Positions 31,664 to 40,671 of a DNA stretch of 48,833 nucleotides are shown piece after piece; the stretch's first letter is position 1; each line of letters starts with the position of its first letter. The notes under the pieces were generated by a model, which was given only the letters and a program-made list of their open reading frames with translations, had not been told where the DNA came from and did no database searches. A program made the position numbers and the translations under genes. The DNA is from Bordetella parapertussis (GTDB taxonomy: Bacteria > Acidobacteriota > Terriglobia > Bryobacterales > Bryobacteraceae): the NCBI GenBank assembly GCA_943328975.2, contig CALQCC020000036.1, positions 1 to 48,833 on the forward strand, written 5' to 3'.

Positions 31664-32408
31664 CCCAGATCTCCGCTACGCCGGCTCGCCGCAACTCGTG
31701 CGGTGGTGGATGGCCCAGGAAGTGTAGCGCGGCCCACAGCAGTTCCCCTGCCCGCGTGCGATCCAGTGCGACGGCTCCTGTCTGTTTACTGAGCTTCTGG
31801 CCGTCGGGAGCAAGCACCACCGGCACATGCACGTATCTGGGCGTCGGATACCCGAGCAAGTGCTGCAAATGGATCTGCCTCGGAGTTGAATCGAGCAGGT
31901 CCGCTCCACGCACTACATCCGTGATGCCTTGTGCTGCGTCGTCCACAACAACCGCAAGTTGATAGGCGAAGAACCCATCCGCGCGGAGCAACACGAAGTC
32001 TCCCTCACCCCGTACGCGCCACGCGCGGGCTACTTTGCCCTGCGGCAGTCCGTTCGCGCATGTACCTGGGTATCGCTCGCCCTCGATTTCCTTACGCGAA
32101 CATCCGCACGGATAGACCAGCGCGACCGTCTTCAGTCGCTCGAGTGCCTCGCCATATGCCTCGGTCCGCTGGCTCTGATACAGCACCGGACTGTTCCACT
32201 GAAATCCGAAGAACTCCAGATCGGAGAGAATCGAATCCGCGGCGCCTGGCATCTCGCGCGGCCTGTCGACATCTTCGATGCGCACCAACCACTCGCCGCC
32301 ATGCGTGCGAGCGTCCAGGTAACTGGCCGTGGCTGTTACCAAGGACCCGAAGTGTAGCGGCCCCGTGGGCGATGGTGCGAATCGACCCTTGTACGGAACT
32401 GGGGCCAT
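31602..32408 (-). CDS. gluQ: Glutamyl-Q tRNA(Asp) synthetase
   Basis: 268 residues, the length of GluQRS, which lacks the GluRS anticodon domain. It attaches glutamate to queuosine in tRNA-Asp. The HIGH-equivalent is [14 protein letters not shown] (10-23), the zinc site is C101/C103 with Y113 and C117 ([10 protein letters not shown], then YPGTC), and the second signature is KLSKQTG. Its ATG directly follows the stop of pgm on the same strand. The 3' end overlaps the methyltransferase gene by 62 bp. Confidence 0.93.
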   Translation of the reverse strand: MAPVPYKGRFAPSPTGPLHFGSLVTATASYLDARTHGGEWLVRIEDVDRPREMPGAADSILSDLEFFGFQWNSPVLYQSQRTEAYGEALERLKTVALVYPCGCSRKEIEGERYPGTCANGLPQGKVARAWRVRGEGDFVLLRADGFFAYQLAVVVDDAAQGITDVVRGADLLDSTPRQIHLQHLLGYPTPRYVHVPVVLAPDGQKLSKQTGAVALDRTRAGELLWAALHFLGHPPPHELRRAGVAEIWATAFAAPRLSWSVDSGPRSS

Positions 32409-34025
32409 TTACGTGATGACGTCCGGTGCGGCCCGGCCCGCTCGGGTCTTCAATTCCAGTAGCGCGCCCACGGCATCGGACAACGGTCGGATGCGTTCCG
32501 CCGAATCTTGCGCGATGTCGTCTTTCGAGTAGGCCTCGAAGTAGAGCCGTAGCGTGGCGCCTTCGGTGCCCGTTCCCGAGAGCCGAATAATCGCGCGCGA
32601 ACCATCTTCTAACAATAGGCGCGTCCCCTGGTTGTTGGTCACGGAGCCGTTCACCGGATCGGTGTAACTGAAATCATCTGCCACGCGAATGCGCGATCCA
32701 GCCATGGGCGTTCCGGGCAACGTCCCCAATTGCGCGCGCAGCCCGGACATCATCGCGTCCGCCGCTTCCGATGCGATATTTTCGTAATCGTGACGCTGAT
32801 AGTAGCTACGGCCAAAGCGCTGCCAATGCGCTTGCATTACATCGCTTACCGATTGGCGCGTATGCGCCAGGATCGATAGCCACGCGAGTACGGCCCAAAG
32901 TCCATCTTTCTCGCGCACGTGATTGGAGCCTGTCCCGAAGCTCTCTTCTCCGCAGATCGTGATGCGACCGGCATCGAGCAAGCTGCCGAAGAACTTCCAA
33001 CCTGTCGGCGTTTCGTAACACGGGATGCCCAACGCCGCAGCCACACGATCCGCCGCCATGCTGGTCGGCATGGAACGCGCGATTCCTGCGAGGCCGTCGC
33101 GATACGCGGGGATGCAGCTGGGCGCCATGTCCGCGATGATCGCCAGCGAATCGCCGGGGCTCACGAAACACTTGCGGCCTAGGATCAGGTTGCGGTCACC
33201 GTCTCCATCACACGCCGCTCCAAAGTCTGGAGCGTTCGCGGATGCGAGCTGCTCGACCAACTCGGCTGCGTACGTAAGATTTGGATCCGGGTGTTCCCCG
33301 CCGAAGTCTTCCAATGGAGTCGCGCGAATCACCGACCCAGCCGGAGCTCCCAGCAAATTCTCAAAGATCCGTTTCGCAAACGGACCCGTAACGCCGTTCA
33401 TCGCATCGAACCGCATGCGGAAGCCACCAAGGAGAAACTCGCGCAGCCGGTCGAAGTCGAAGATCTTCTGCATCAACGCGACGTAGTCTTCCAGTGGATC
33501 GATCACGACCACTTCCGTGTCGCCGAGCCGCGTTGTGCCCAACACTCCGATATCCACCTTACCGTCGACCATCCGGTATTCGCTGATCTCCAGCGTTCGC
33601 TGATAGATTCGCTCGGTGATGTCTTCCGGAGCCGGGCCTCCATTCGACGCGTTGTACTTCACGCCAAAGTCGGCATCAATGCCACCGGGATTGTGGCTCG
33701 CCGAAAGCACGAAGCCACCCGCAGCACCGTGAGCACGAATCACGCACGACACAGCCGGAGTCGAGAGAATCCCGTCTTTCGCGACCAGCACTCGGCCCAC
33801 GCCGTTCCCCGCCGCGAGTTGGAGGATCGTTTGGATGGCCTCGCGGTTGAAGTACCGACCATCGCCTCCGACTACCAGCGTCTGACCGGCAAGCCCGGTA
33901 GCGTCGAGCGTCGCCTGAATGAAATTTTCCAGATAGCGCGGCTGCATGAAGTCGCGCGTCTTTTTTCTGAGTCCGGATGTACCGGGCTTCTGTCCTGCAA
34001 AGGGCGTGGTGGGGATCGTTCGCAT
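32409..34025 (-). CDS. pgm: Phosphoglucomutase (alpha-D-glucose phosphate-specific)
   Basis: 538 residues, close to the usual ~545. It interconverts glucose-1-phosphate and glucose-6-phosphate via a phosphoserine. The N-terminus has GTSGLRKKTRDF; the catalytic S110 lies in SASHNPGG; the metal loop is DGDGDRNLIL; the sugar-binding loop is CGEESFGTGSNHVREKDGLW. The C-terminal phosphate loop is RLSGTGTEGATLRLY. All motifs are intact. The adjoining gluQ starts right at its stop codon. It supports glycogen and envelope sugar metabolism. Confidence 0.96.
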   Translation of the reverse strand: MRTIPTTPFAGQKPGTSGLRKKTRDFMQPRYLENFIQATLDATGLAGQTLVVGGDGRYFNREAIQTILQLAAGNGVGRVLVAKDGILSTPAVSCVIRAHGAAGGFVLSASHNPGGIDADFGVKYNASNGGPAPEDITERIYQRTLEISEYRMVDGKVDIGVLGTTRLGDTEVVVIDPLEDYVALMQKIFDFDRLREFLLGGFRMRFDAMNGVTGPFAKRIFENLLGAPAGSVIRATPLEDFGGEHPDPNLTYAAELVEQLASANAPDFGAACDGDGDRNLILGRKCFVSPGDSLAIIADMAPSCIPAYRDGLAGIARSMPTSMAADRVAAALGIPCYETPTGWKFFGSLLDAGRITICGEESFGTGSNHVREKDGLWAVLAWLSILAHTRQSVSDVMQAHWQRFGRSYYQRHDYENIASEAADAMMSGLRAQLGTLPGTPMAGSRIRVADDFSYTDPVNGSVTNNQGTRLLLEDGSRAIIRLSGTGTEGATLRLYFEAYSKDDIAQDSAERIRPLSDAVGALLELKTRAGRAAPDVIT

Positions 34026-34049
34026 GTCGCTTCTTCGAGTGTAAGAAAT

Positions 34050-34985
34050 CTAGAGCCGCCGGGTCTCGCCCACGCGATCTACGTCCAAGAACATGTGTCC
34101 TTCGGGCGACACTTCAAAGGCCGGAACAAACTGCGCCGACCATTCCACTTCGTCCCACCGGTAAGAATGCCGGGAGTGAACGATTTGGCTGAAGGAATCA
34201 TCGAAGCTGCGCAGCAAGATCAACACCTCGGCTTGTAGCCGCTCCAGATCCGCAGCCGTCTTTCCGAATAGCGGACTGGTCTCATCAATGGGATGCACCA
34301 CTGTCCAAGTAAGAGCAAGGAAGAAGATCCCTTTTCGCTCTAACCGCAGTTCCTTGTAATTGCGTTTGAGATTGCCTGCGGCGTCTTGTTCCACGGTCAT
34401 GAGCATGACGTCCGCCTGCACGTCCATCAAGACGTTCGATCGCCGGTTCGCGAGCCGGAACTGCAAGCTGTGGCCATCCCCATACGGCGACACAATCGCC
34501 CGCTCGCCGAATGCCAACCTCGGGGACGGTCGCGAGAAGCGCGCGAACAAGAGTCCGGTCGCCAGAGCGAAGCCCATCAATCCGAGCGCGGCTTCTACGG
34601 ACGAAATAATGTTCGCCGCCAGACCCACGGGGTAAAGATCCCCATACCCGACGGTGGTCAGGGTGTGCACGCTAAAGAAGAAAGCGCGCGCAAAATCACC
34701 CAGGTCCAATTCGGGAACGCTCGCCCGGATCGCTACTGGTCCTAAGGCGGCATACATACCCGCGAACAAGGTATTTACGACAAGGTACGCCAGAACCACC
34801 AGCGCCAGAAAGCGTGGCCAGGACATGGTCACCAGAAGCATGTAGATACTTCCCGCGAAACTGCGCAAGCCCTGGGGTCGGCGGACGTTGAAGCTGCCAT
34901 CTTTATTGATGGCTCGGAGCAGTGCGCCAGTATATTGCTGTGTTAATCCGGGATCGAAGGAAGGTGCTGGTCGTCCAGTGGTCAT
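34050..34985 (-). CDS. Inward-rectifier (KirBac-type) potassium channel
   Basis: 311 residues. The N-terminal slide-helix region ([20 protein letters not shown]) leads to TM1 (about 57-80), a pore helix and the potassium filter TVGYG at 111-115, and TM2 (about 122-147). The C-terminal ~150 residues are the Ig-like cytoplasmic Kir domain ([47 protein letters not shown]). Four subunits form a potassium channel in the inner membrane. It is transcribed divergently from rpmI. Confidence 0.93.
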   Translation of the reverse strand: MTTGRPAPSFDPGLTQQYTGALLRAINKDGSFNVRRPQGLRSFAGSIYMLLVTMSWPRFLALVVLAYLVVNTLFAGMYAALGPVAIRASVPELDLGDFARAFFFSVHTLTTVGYGDLYPVGLAANIISSVEAALGLMGFALATGLLFARFSRPSPRLAFGERAIVSPYGDGHSLQFRLANRRSNVLMDVQADVMLMTVEQDAAGNLKRNYKELRLERKGIFFLALTWTVVHPIDETSPLFGKTAADLERLQAEVLILLRSFDDSFSQIVHSRHSYRWDEVEWSAQFVPAFEVSPEGHMFLDVDRVGETRRL

Positions 34986-35122
34986 CTACTATTACTATAG
35001 AGACTACCGGGGAAAAGGGATTTCGTCCCACTGCGCCGGAAGTAAGACGTGTGTTATCCTCAATAAAGTCATTGCACGCCTGCACCTCTGCAAGCGCCGC
35101 AGGGACAAAATCAAAGGAAATT

Positions 35123-35317
35123 ATGCCAAAGCTGAAGACCCACAAGGGCGCGTCTAAACGGTTCAAGAAGACCGGTACCGGCAAAATCAAGCGCAACCAC
35201 GCTTTTGCCCGCCACATCTTGACCTCAAAGTCGCGTGCGCGGAAACGGCGTTTGGGGCAGGGTGTCATGGCTGATGACACGAACTCGCCCGAAATCAAAC
35301 GCATGTTGCCGTACTAG
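35123..35317 (+). CDS. rpmI: Ribosomal protein bL35
   Basis: 64 residues: [20 protein letters not shown], then [17 protein letters not shown] and RKRRLG. A basic protein of the large ribosomal subunit, of usual length. An AAAGGAAA site precedes the ATG. The usual upstream infC is absent here (the divergent channel gene takes its place), so rpmI-rplT must have their own promoter within the ~140 bp before the ATG. A hairpin overlaps its stop codon. Confidence 0.97.
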   Translation: MPKLKTHKGASKRFKKTGTGKIKRNHAFARHILTSKSRARKRRLGQGVMADDTNSPEIKRMLPY

Positions 35318-35335
35318 CCATCCACAAGATGGCTA
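35315..35335 (+). promoter_or_regulatory. Hairpin on the rpmI stop codon
   Basis: TAGCCATC (35315-35322) pairs perfectly with GATGGCTA (35328-35335) around CACAA, and GGGGCCGGG follows. The 115-bp rpmI-rplT gap also holds CCCAG/CTGGG pairing. Such structures can couple or limit rplT translation, since L20 is known to bind its own mRNA in other bacteria. It is not followed by a T run. Confidence 0.4.
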
Positions 35336-35432
35336 GGGGCCGGGACAAAGATCCTGTGAGCCCACGAACCCAGACGGGCGCTGCACGTGCCTGCTGGGCC
35401 GTATAGATGCAATCGAATAAAGGAGACGAAAC

Positions 35433-35789
35433 GTGCCTAGAGTCAAACGTGGTACCAAGCGCCGTGATAGTCGGCGCAAGACATTAACCCTCGCAAAGGG
35501 TTTCTTCCTCACCAAGAGCAAACTGTATCGCGCCGCGCAAGAAGCGGTCGAGAAGTCTTTGCTGTACGGCTACACTGGCCGCAAGCTCAAGAAACGCGAA
35601 TACCGCTCGCTGTGGATCGTCCGTATCGGCGCCTCTTGCCGCATGGCCGACCTTTCCTACAGCAAGTTCATGAACGGTCTCAAGAAGGCCGGCATTGAAT
35701 TGAACCGCAAGGTTCTAGCCGATATGGCGTTGAACGAGCCGGGTGCTTTCAGCACTCTGATCGCGAAAGCCAAAGCCGCGCTCGCATAA
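35433..35789 (+). CDS. rplT: Ribosomal protein bL20
   Basis: 118 residues from a GTG start with a GGAGA site upstream. Typical L20: [20 protein letters not shown], then AKGFF, the central [13 protein letters not shown], and [11 protein letters not shown]. An early 50S assembly protein that represses its own operon in studied bacteria. It lies 115 bp after rpmI. Confidence 0.97.
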   Translation: MPRVKRGTKRRDSRRKTLTLAKGFFLTKSKLYRAAQEAVEKSLLYGYTGRKLKKREYRSLWIVRIGASCRMADLSYSKFMNGLKKAGIELNRKVLADMALNEPGAFSTLIAKAKAALA

Positions 35790-35800
35790 GTCACAACAAT

Positions 35801-36046
35801 ATGGAATCCGAAGTCGACGAACTCTTTCAACTAGAAGAGCGTATTCGGCGGGCTGTCGATCTGGTCGCAACACTGCGAGCGGAGCGGGATGCCGCGCTTG
35901 AAGAACTCGCCACAATGCGCACGGCTGCTGGAGAATCAGCCGCGAAGCTGCAGTCTGAACTCGAGAGCCTCAAGGGCGAACGCAAGCAGGTTCGTGTGCG
36001 CATTGAGAAGCTGCTCGGTCAGATGGACCAGCTGAGCGGATCCTAG
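35801..36046 (+). CDS. ZapB-like coiled-coil protein
   Basis: 81 residues, almost entirely one heptad-type coiled coil (ELFQLEERIRRAVDLVATLR, then LQSELESLKGERKQVRVRIE). Small coiled-coil proteins of this size directly before zapA are common and are thought to work like ZapB at the division ring. It starts 11 bp after rplT and ends 36 bp before zapA. The role is inferred from the neighbour and shape only. Confidence 0.75.
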   Translation: MESEVDELFQLEERIRRAVDLVATLRAERDAALEELATMRTAAGESAAKLQSELESLKGERKQVRVRIEKLLGQMDQLSGS

Positions 36047-36082
36047 CTGCTGCAATAGGCGCTACAATAACCCAGGGACAGC

Positions 36083-36379
36083 ATGGAATCTCGAGGGGAA
36101 AAAAAGAGCGTCCGCGTTACGATCTACAATCAGGCGTTCAACCTGACTGCGTCCGGAGACCCGGGCGAAGTTGAGGCGCTGGCGCACTCCGTAGACACGC
36201 TCATGACTGGCATCGCGCAGCGGGCCGGGAATGTCGATGGCATGAAGGTCGCTGTGCTGGCGTGTCTTCAACTGGCCGATCAGGTCCGTGGCATGGAGCA
36301 CGAACTCAACGAACTAAGGACTCGCGTGGACGGTAAGTCACGCGAGTTTTCTATTCTGCTGGACGAGGCGCTCAAGTAG
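36083..36379 (+). CDS. zapA: Cell division protein ZapA
   Basis: 98 residues. The N-terminal globular domain (KSVRVTIYNQAFNLTASGDP, then VEALAHSVDTLM) and C-terminal coiled coil (AVLACLQLADQVRGMEHELN) are those of ZapA, which bundles FtsZ filaments at mid-cell. TACAAT at about 36062-36067 could give it a promoter of its own besides read-through from rplT. pgeF follows after 4 bp. Confidence 0.92.
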   Translation: MESRGEKKSVRVTIYNQAFNLTASGDPGEVEALAHSVDTLMTGIAQRAGNVDGMKVAVLACLQLADQVRGMEHELNELRTRVDGKSREFSILLDEALK

Positions 36380-36383
36380 TTCC

Positions 36384-37007
36384 GTGAGCGTCCTCACTTC
36401 ACCCTTACTCTCCTCACTCCCAGGTATCGAGCATGGCTTCGGTACGCGGCATTCCGGGCTCACTCAGGACGCAATGGCGAGCCTGCAGCAGGTCCACTCC
36501 AACATCACACTGGTGGCCGATCGACGCAGCGGATGCGTTGGCGAAGGCGATGCCCTGCTCTCCGGCGAACGCGGGACAACGGTCTCGATTCGCACTGCGG
36601 ATTGTCTGCCCATCTTGCTGGCCGACCCTCGAACAGGCGCAGTCGCCGCTGTCCATGCTGGATGGCGCGGGACGGCTGCGGGAATCGTCGGAGGAGCGCT
36701 GGCTCGAATGCGCGCGGAGTTCGGGAGCAAGCCGGAAGACGTCCTCGCTGCCATCGGACCCGGCATTGGGAAGTGCTGCTACGAAGTCGGGATCGAAGTG
36801 GCGCAGCAGTTGGGCCAAACAACGGCTGGCCGTGTAGATTTGGCGGAGCACAATCGCCGCCAGCTGGAAGTCGCAGGACTATCGACCTCGCACATTGAGA
36901 TCGTCTCGCCCTGCACCTTCTGCGAGGCGGACCAGTTCTTCTCCTATCGCAGAGAAGCCGAGCGTGCTGGCCGGATGATTTCCTTCATCCGCGCACTGTC
37001 GCACTAA
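36384..37007 (+). CDS. pgeF: PgeF/YfiH-family laccase-domain protein
   Basis: 207 residues from a GTG 4 bp after zapA. Family motifs: HGFGTRHSG, LQQVHS, SIRTADCLPILLAD, AVHAGWRGTAAGIV and GPGIGKCCYEV, with the Cys/His zinc site complete. YfiH/PgeF proteins edit peptidoglycan precursors (removing L-Ser mis-added by MurC), and human FAMIN-type relatives process purine nucleosides. The protein is slightly shorter than the usual ~240 but has both ends. The last 4 bp overlap the convergent cupin gene. Confidence 0.92.
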   Translation: MSVLTSPLLSSLPGIEHGFGTRHSGLTQDAMASLQQVHSNITLVADRRSGCVGEGDALLSGERGTTVSIRTADCLPILLADPRTGAVAAVHAGWRGTAAGIVGGALARMRAEFGSKPEDVLAAIGPGIGKCCYEVGIEVAQQLGQTTAGRVDLAEHNRRQLEVAGLSTSHIEIVSPCTFCEADQFFSYRREAERAGRMISFIRALSH

Positions 37008-37438
37008 CGCGCGGCAGTTGATGTCGCCGGGCCCATTCCCACGATGTAGAGGACGCAATCCTCATCTTTAGCGCCATCATAGTGGAGCTCATTCGCATGA
37101 TGCACCACATACGATCCGGCCTTCACGGGGAAGGTACTCACGGGGTCATAGGTGGAGCCTGTGCCCATCCACCACGTTCCCGACAGCACAGTGATGTAAC
37201 GATCATTCGGGTGGGTGTGGGGACGGCTCATATTGCCCGGATGCCACTTGGTGAGTTGGATGTAGAGCCCGGGCTTGGCGGGATCGCCCAGCAGAATTGC
37301 ACTATCGCTGGCAGTGCCCTTCTTCCATTCAATCTTGTCGGGGAGCGTGTAGGTGATCGCTTTCGGATCTGGTTCGGCGGCTCGCGTGGGAAGCAACAGC
37401 GCGGTGGCCGCTAGCAACAATGAAAATACCTTACGCAT
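37004..37438 (-). CDS. Exported cupin-domain protein
   Basis: 144 residues from the ATG at 37438 (the longer frame to 37732 runs through the receptor gene). A signal peptide (MRKVFSLLLAATALLLPTRA) is followed by a single cupin: LTKWHPGNMSRPHTHPNDRY (metal His set), then VLSGTWWMG and later GSYVVHHANELHY. It resembles exported ChrR-like cupins of unknown activity. It starts 5 bp after the receptor gene and is probably the last gene of that operon. Confidence 0.82.
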   Translation of the reverse strand: MRKVFSLLLAATALLLPTRAAEPDPKAITYTLPDKIEWKKGTASDSAILLGDPAKPGLYIQLTKWHPGNMSRPHTHPNDRYITVLSGTWWMGTGSTYDPVSTFPVKAGSYVVHHANELHYDGAKDEDCVLYIVGMGPATSTAAR

Positions 37439-37443
37439 GCCGA

Positions 37444-40400
37444 CTAGAATAACAACTTCAGCGCAGTTTGAATTTGGCGGGGGTTCTCCGCAGCGAAGTA
37501 GCGGCCGAAGCTGGGCGTAAAGGCGATGCGACCAGGGGAGTCGGCGAAGTTCGTATTGTTGAAGGCGTTGAAGAACTCCCCGCGCAACTGCAGCGTGAAG
37601 CGCTCGCGCAGTTTGAACTGCTTCACGGCCGAGAGATCGATGTTCGTCAAACCGTCGCCGAACACAATATTGCGACCGGCGTTGCCGAAGGTGAACGGTC
37701 GTGGAGTAGCAAAAGCTGTCGTGTCGAACCAATGCTCGGGGGTCTGGTTCTGGATGTTGGGATTGCGCAGAACGTCGGGACGTTGCGAGGGACCGGTGCC
37801 TATGTTCGCATTATCAGACGGGATGTTCACAGTGAACGGGGCGCCGCTCTGGAAGGTTCCGAAGCCTAAGATCGAGATGCCGCCGGGCAGATCGTAGTTG
37901 AAGCTCAAGGCCAAGCGATGGGTATGGTTGAAACTGGAGAGCGCTTTCTCGGCTTGTCGAAAGCGAACGTCTTGCGGGAAATTCGTCTCAGAGAACGTGG
38001 GGCCGGGGCTAGAGGCAACGTCGATCGATTTCGACCACGCGTAGTTTACATTGGCGCTGAGACGGTTCGAGAGGCGCTTCTCAAGCTTGAGGCTGAGCGC
38101 ATGATAGAACGAGTAGCCTCCCCAATGAATGATCTGGAGTGCGCTCAAGTTCGGATTGGGACGGCGGGCCGCGATGGCCCCGGGACCCGGTGTTGGAATG
38201 TTGTAGAACGTGCTGTCATCGGCACCTACGATCTTGGAGCCGAAGTAGTTGGCCTCGACCACCCAGTCTTTGCGGATGGCACGCTGGAGGCTGAGGGTCC
38301 AGCTTTCCGCGTACTCACTGCGGTAGTTCTGGTCCATGCCTCCCCCGCCGATGGTGCCGTTTGCGGGAGCTTGTAGGATGTTGCTCATACCCAGCGTGGG
38401 ACGCTGCGTGTCGGACGCCGTGGTGACGTTCTTATTGAAGTAAAAGGGCAGGTTCTGCATCAACGCCGTCTGGACGCTGTACGCCCACTGGTTGAAGAAG
38501 AGTCCAAAGCCAGCGCGGACGACAGTCTTGCTGGAACCGCCGGGCGACCAGGCGAGGCCGAAACGTGGAGCGAGGCGAACGTATCCGGGGCGCAGCAAAG
38601 ATCGGCTGTAGCCCGCGTCCTTCGAGGTGATCCAGGGGACGGGGATGAGCGGGAGCAGCGCCTGGGCCTCAGGATTGATGCGACCCTGGTCATCGCTCGC
38701 GATGACGATGCGATCCTGCTGGACGTTTGAAAGGCGGTTGCCGGTTTCGGTAAGATGCCCGTTGAATTCGTAGCGCAGGCCGATGTTGAAGGTAAGATCG
38801 CTACGCGCGCGCCAATCGTCTTGGATGTAAGAGTGGATCCAATTGGAGCGAGCGTTCTCTTCGCCTCGACCGATGCCCGCTTGTCCAGAAGATGGAGCAC
38901 TGAGAAGAAAGTCGGCGAAGGCATTGCCGTCGGAGAGTCCAGCGGCGGACGATGTGAAGCGCGGGGTGAAGGTGAAAGCTCCGCGTGCGTTGGGCGAATC
39001 CTTGGGATTGAACAGCAGCCTATAGAAATAGCCGCCGAACTTCACTGTGTGTGAGCCGTGGACCCAACTGGTGTTACTGAAAAGATCGAAGCTGGTATTT
39101 TCCCGGCTGACAACCCGCGATGGGTCACCGAGGCTGCTATAGGCTCCAGAGAAGTTAATAGAAGGGTAGCCGGTCTTCGTTGGGTCCGTAGACACTCCCA
39201 GAAGTCCGTTGGCCTGCGCGAAGTTGTCCCCTTGATTCTGCAAACGCTGGCCACCGGTCACGCGCAAGACTCCGAGGCGTAGTTCGTGAATCATCGTCGG
39301 GGAGAAGATGTGAGTGTGCCCCAGCGCGAGATTGCGCGTATAGGTGTGGATGGTGGTACCGAAGCCCGGGACCAGTGTTTCATTGAGGTCCGAGCTACCG
39401 AAGGGACGGAAGGTTCCAGAATTGGAATGGGTGTAGCGTACCAGCAGAGCGTCATCCGCTCCGAAGTTGTGATCCAAGCGGCTGGTGAACTGCGTGTTGT
39501 CGTTGGATGAAACCGGCGTCGCAGAGAAGTTTTGCACATTCCCCGCCCCGCTCGGGAGTGGAACTTTTTCGAGGAACGCACGCGCGATGGGATCCAGGCG
39601 CGTGAGTGGAATTTGATTGCCGGAGAACGTCAGACGGCTTCCCGCAGGCGTAGTGCTGAGCGGATCGAAGATGGGAGCCAGGCCCGAGAAGTTCCCTGCC
39701 CGGACCGCGGCTGGCGGCAGCGAGAAGGTACCTGTCAGCGAACGTCGCTCGCGTAAGGCTTCAGCATTGACGAAGATGAAAGTCTTGTCCTTGCGGATAG
39801 GACTGCCCAGTGTCCCGCCGAACTGGTTCTGGCGTAGAGGAGGCTTCGTTGCTCCGTTGAAATAGTTGCGCGCGTCGAGCGCGGAGTTCCGAAAGAATTC
39901 AAACGCGGATCCGTGCACAGTGTTGCCGCCGGACTTGGTGGCCGCACTGATCGCGGCCGAGGCCTTGCCGCCATACTCCGCTGGATAAATCGACTTCTGG
40001 ATATTGAACTCTTGAATTGCGTCTACCGAAACCGACACGCCTAGGTTATTGAAATATTGGTCGGTGATGGAAACGCCATCGAGGAAATACATGTTGTGGC
40101 CACCGCGCTGGCCTGCGATGGCGACCGTGGCTCCGGTCTGGCCTAGCGCTGCGCCGCGCGTGCCCCGAGGCTCGCTAACAACGTTGTCGCTCAGCAGCAT
40201 CAGATCGGTGAAACGGCGTCCGTTCAACGGCAGGCTTGCCACACGGCGATTGTCGATCACTTCTCCGATTTCGGCTGTCGTCGTCCGAAGAGCGGTGTAA
40301 GCTTCGATGACCGTGATCTCCTGGCGCACGTCGCCTAGGACTAAAACAAAATCGAGGCGGACCTGCTCGGCTACTTGAAGAGTGATGCCGCCGCGGATTT

Positions 40401-40662
40401 CCGGACGAAAGTCCGTGAGTTCTGCTCGGACGCGGTAAGGACCTACAAGCAATGCGGGAACAACGTAGTTACCCTGATCGTCAGCTTGCACCTGACGTTC
40501 CAGGCCCGTTGCTTCATTCGTAACCGTCAGGATCGCGCGCGGTAAGGGGAGCTGATCCTGCCCTTTCACCGAACCTGCAATTTCAGCAACGGTGTTCTGT
40601 CCAAAAACACAAACCCCGGCTGTCATCAATAAGATGAAAGCCGGGGCCTGGTAGAGTTTCAC
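37444..40662 (-). CDS. TonB-dependent receptor with carboxypeptidase-regulatory domain
   Basis: 1072 residues, outer-membrane barrel. A signal peptide (MKLYQAPAFILLMTAGVCVF) is followed by a carboxypeptidase-regulatory beta domain (about 25-110: AEIAGSVKGQDQLPLPRAIL), a plug (about 125-240: SLPLNGRRFTDLML, RGGHNMYFLDGVSITDQYF) and a long barrel ending in an aromatic residue (QTALKLLF). This OAR-like type is greatly expanded in Solibacter-like Acidobacteriota and is thought to import large carbohydrates or other nutrients. It lies 9 bp after the c-heme propeller gene and 5 bp before the cupin gene. Confidence 0.93.
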   Translation of the reverse strand: MKLYQAPAFILLMTAGVCVFGQNTVAEIAGSVKGQDQLPLPRAILTVTNEATGLERQVQADDQGNYVVPALLVGPYRVRAELTDFRPEIRGGITLQVAEQVRLDFVLVLGDVRQEITVIEAYTALRTTTAEIGEVIDNRRVASLPLNGRRFTDLMLLSDNVVSEPRGTRGAALGQTGATVAIAGQRGGHNMYFLDGVSITDQYFNNLGVSVSVDAIQEFNIQKSIYPAEYGGKASAAISAATKSGGNTVHGSAFEFFRNSALDARNYFNGATKPPLRQNQFGGTLGSPIRKDKTFIFVNAEALRERRSLTGTFSLPPAAVRAGNFSGLAPIFDPLSTTPAGSRLTFSGNQIPLTRLDPIARAFLEKVPLPSGAGNVQNFSATPVSSNDNTQFTSRLDHNFGADDALLVRYTHSNSGTFRPFGSSDLNETLVPGFGTTIHTYTRNLALGHTHIFSPTMIHELRLGVLRVTGGQRLQNQGDNFAQANGLLGVSTDPTKTGYPSINFSGAYSSLGDPSRVVSRENTSFDLFSNTSWVHGSHTVKFGGYFYRLLFNPKDSPNARGAFTFTPRFTSSAAGLSDGNAFADFLLSAPSSGQAGIGRGEENARSNWIHSYIQDDWRARSDLTFNIGLRYEFNGHLTETGNRLSNVQQDRIVIASDDQGRINPEAQALLPLIPVPWITSKDAGYSRSLLRPGYVRLAPRFGLAWSPGGSSKTVVRAGFGLFFNQWAYSVQTALMQNLPFYFNKNVTTASDTQRPTLGMSNILQAPANGTIGGGGMDQNYRSEYAESWTLSLQRAIRKDWVVEANYFGSKIVGADDSTFYNIPTPGPGAIAARRPNPNLSALQIIHWGGYSFYHALSLKLEKRLSNRLSANVNYAWSKSIDVASSPGPTFSETNFPQDVRFRQAEKALSSFNHTHRLALSFNYDLPGGISILGFGTFQSGAPFTVNIPSDNANIGTGPSQRPDVLRNPNIQNQTPEHWFDTTAFATPRPFTFGNAGRNIVFGDGLTNIDLSAVKQFKLRERFTLQLRGEFFNAFNNTNFADSPGRIAFTPSFGRYFAAENPRQIQTALKLLF

Positions 40663-40671
40663 TGCTTTAGT

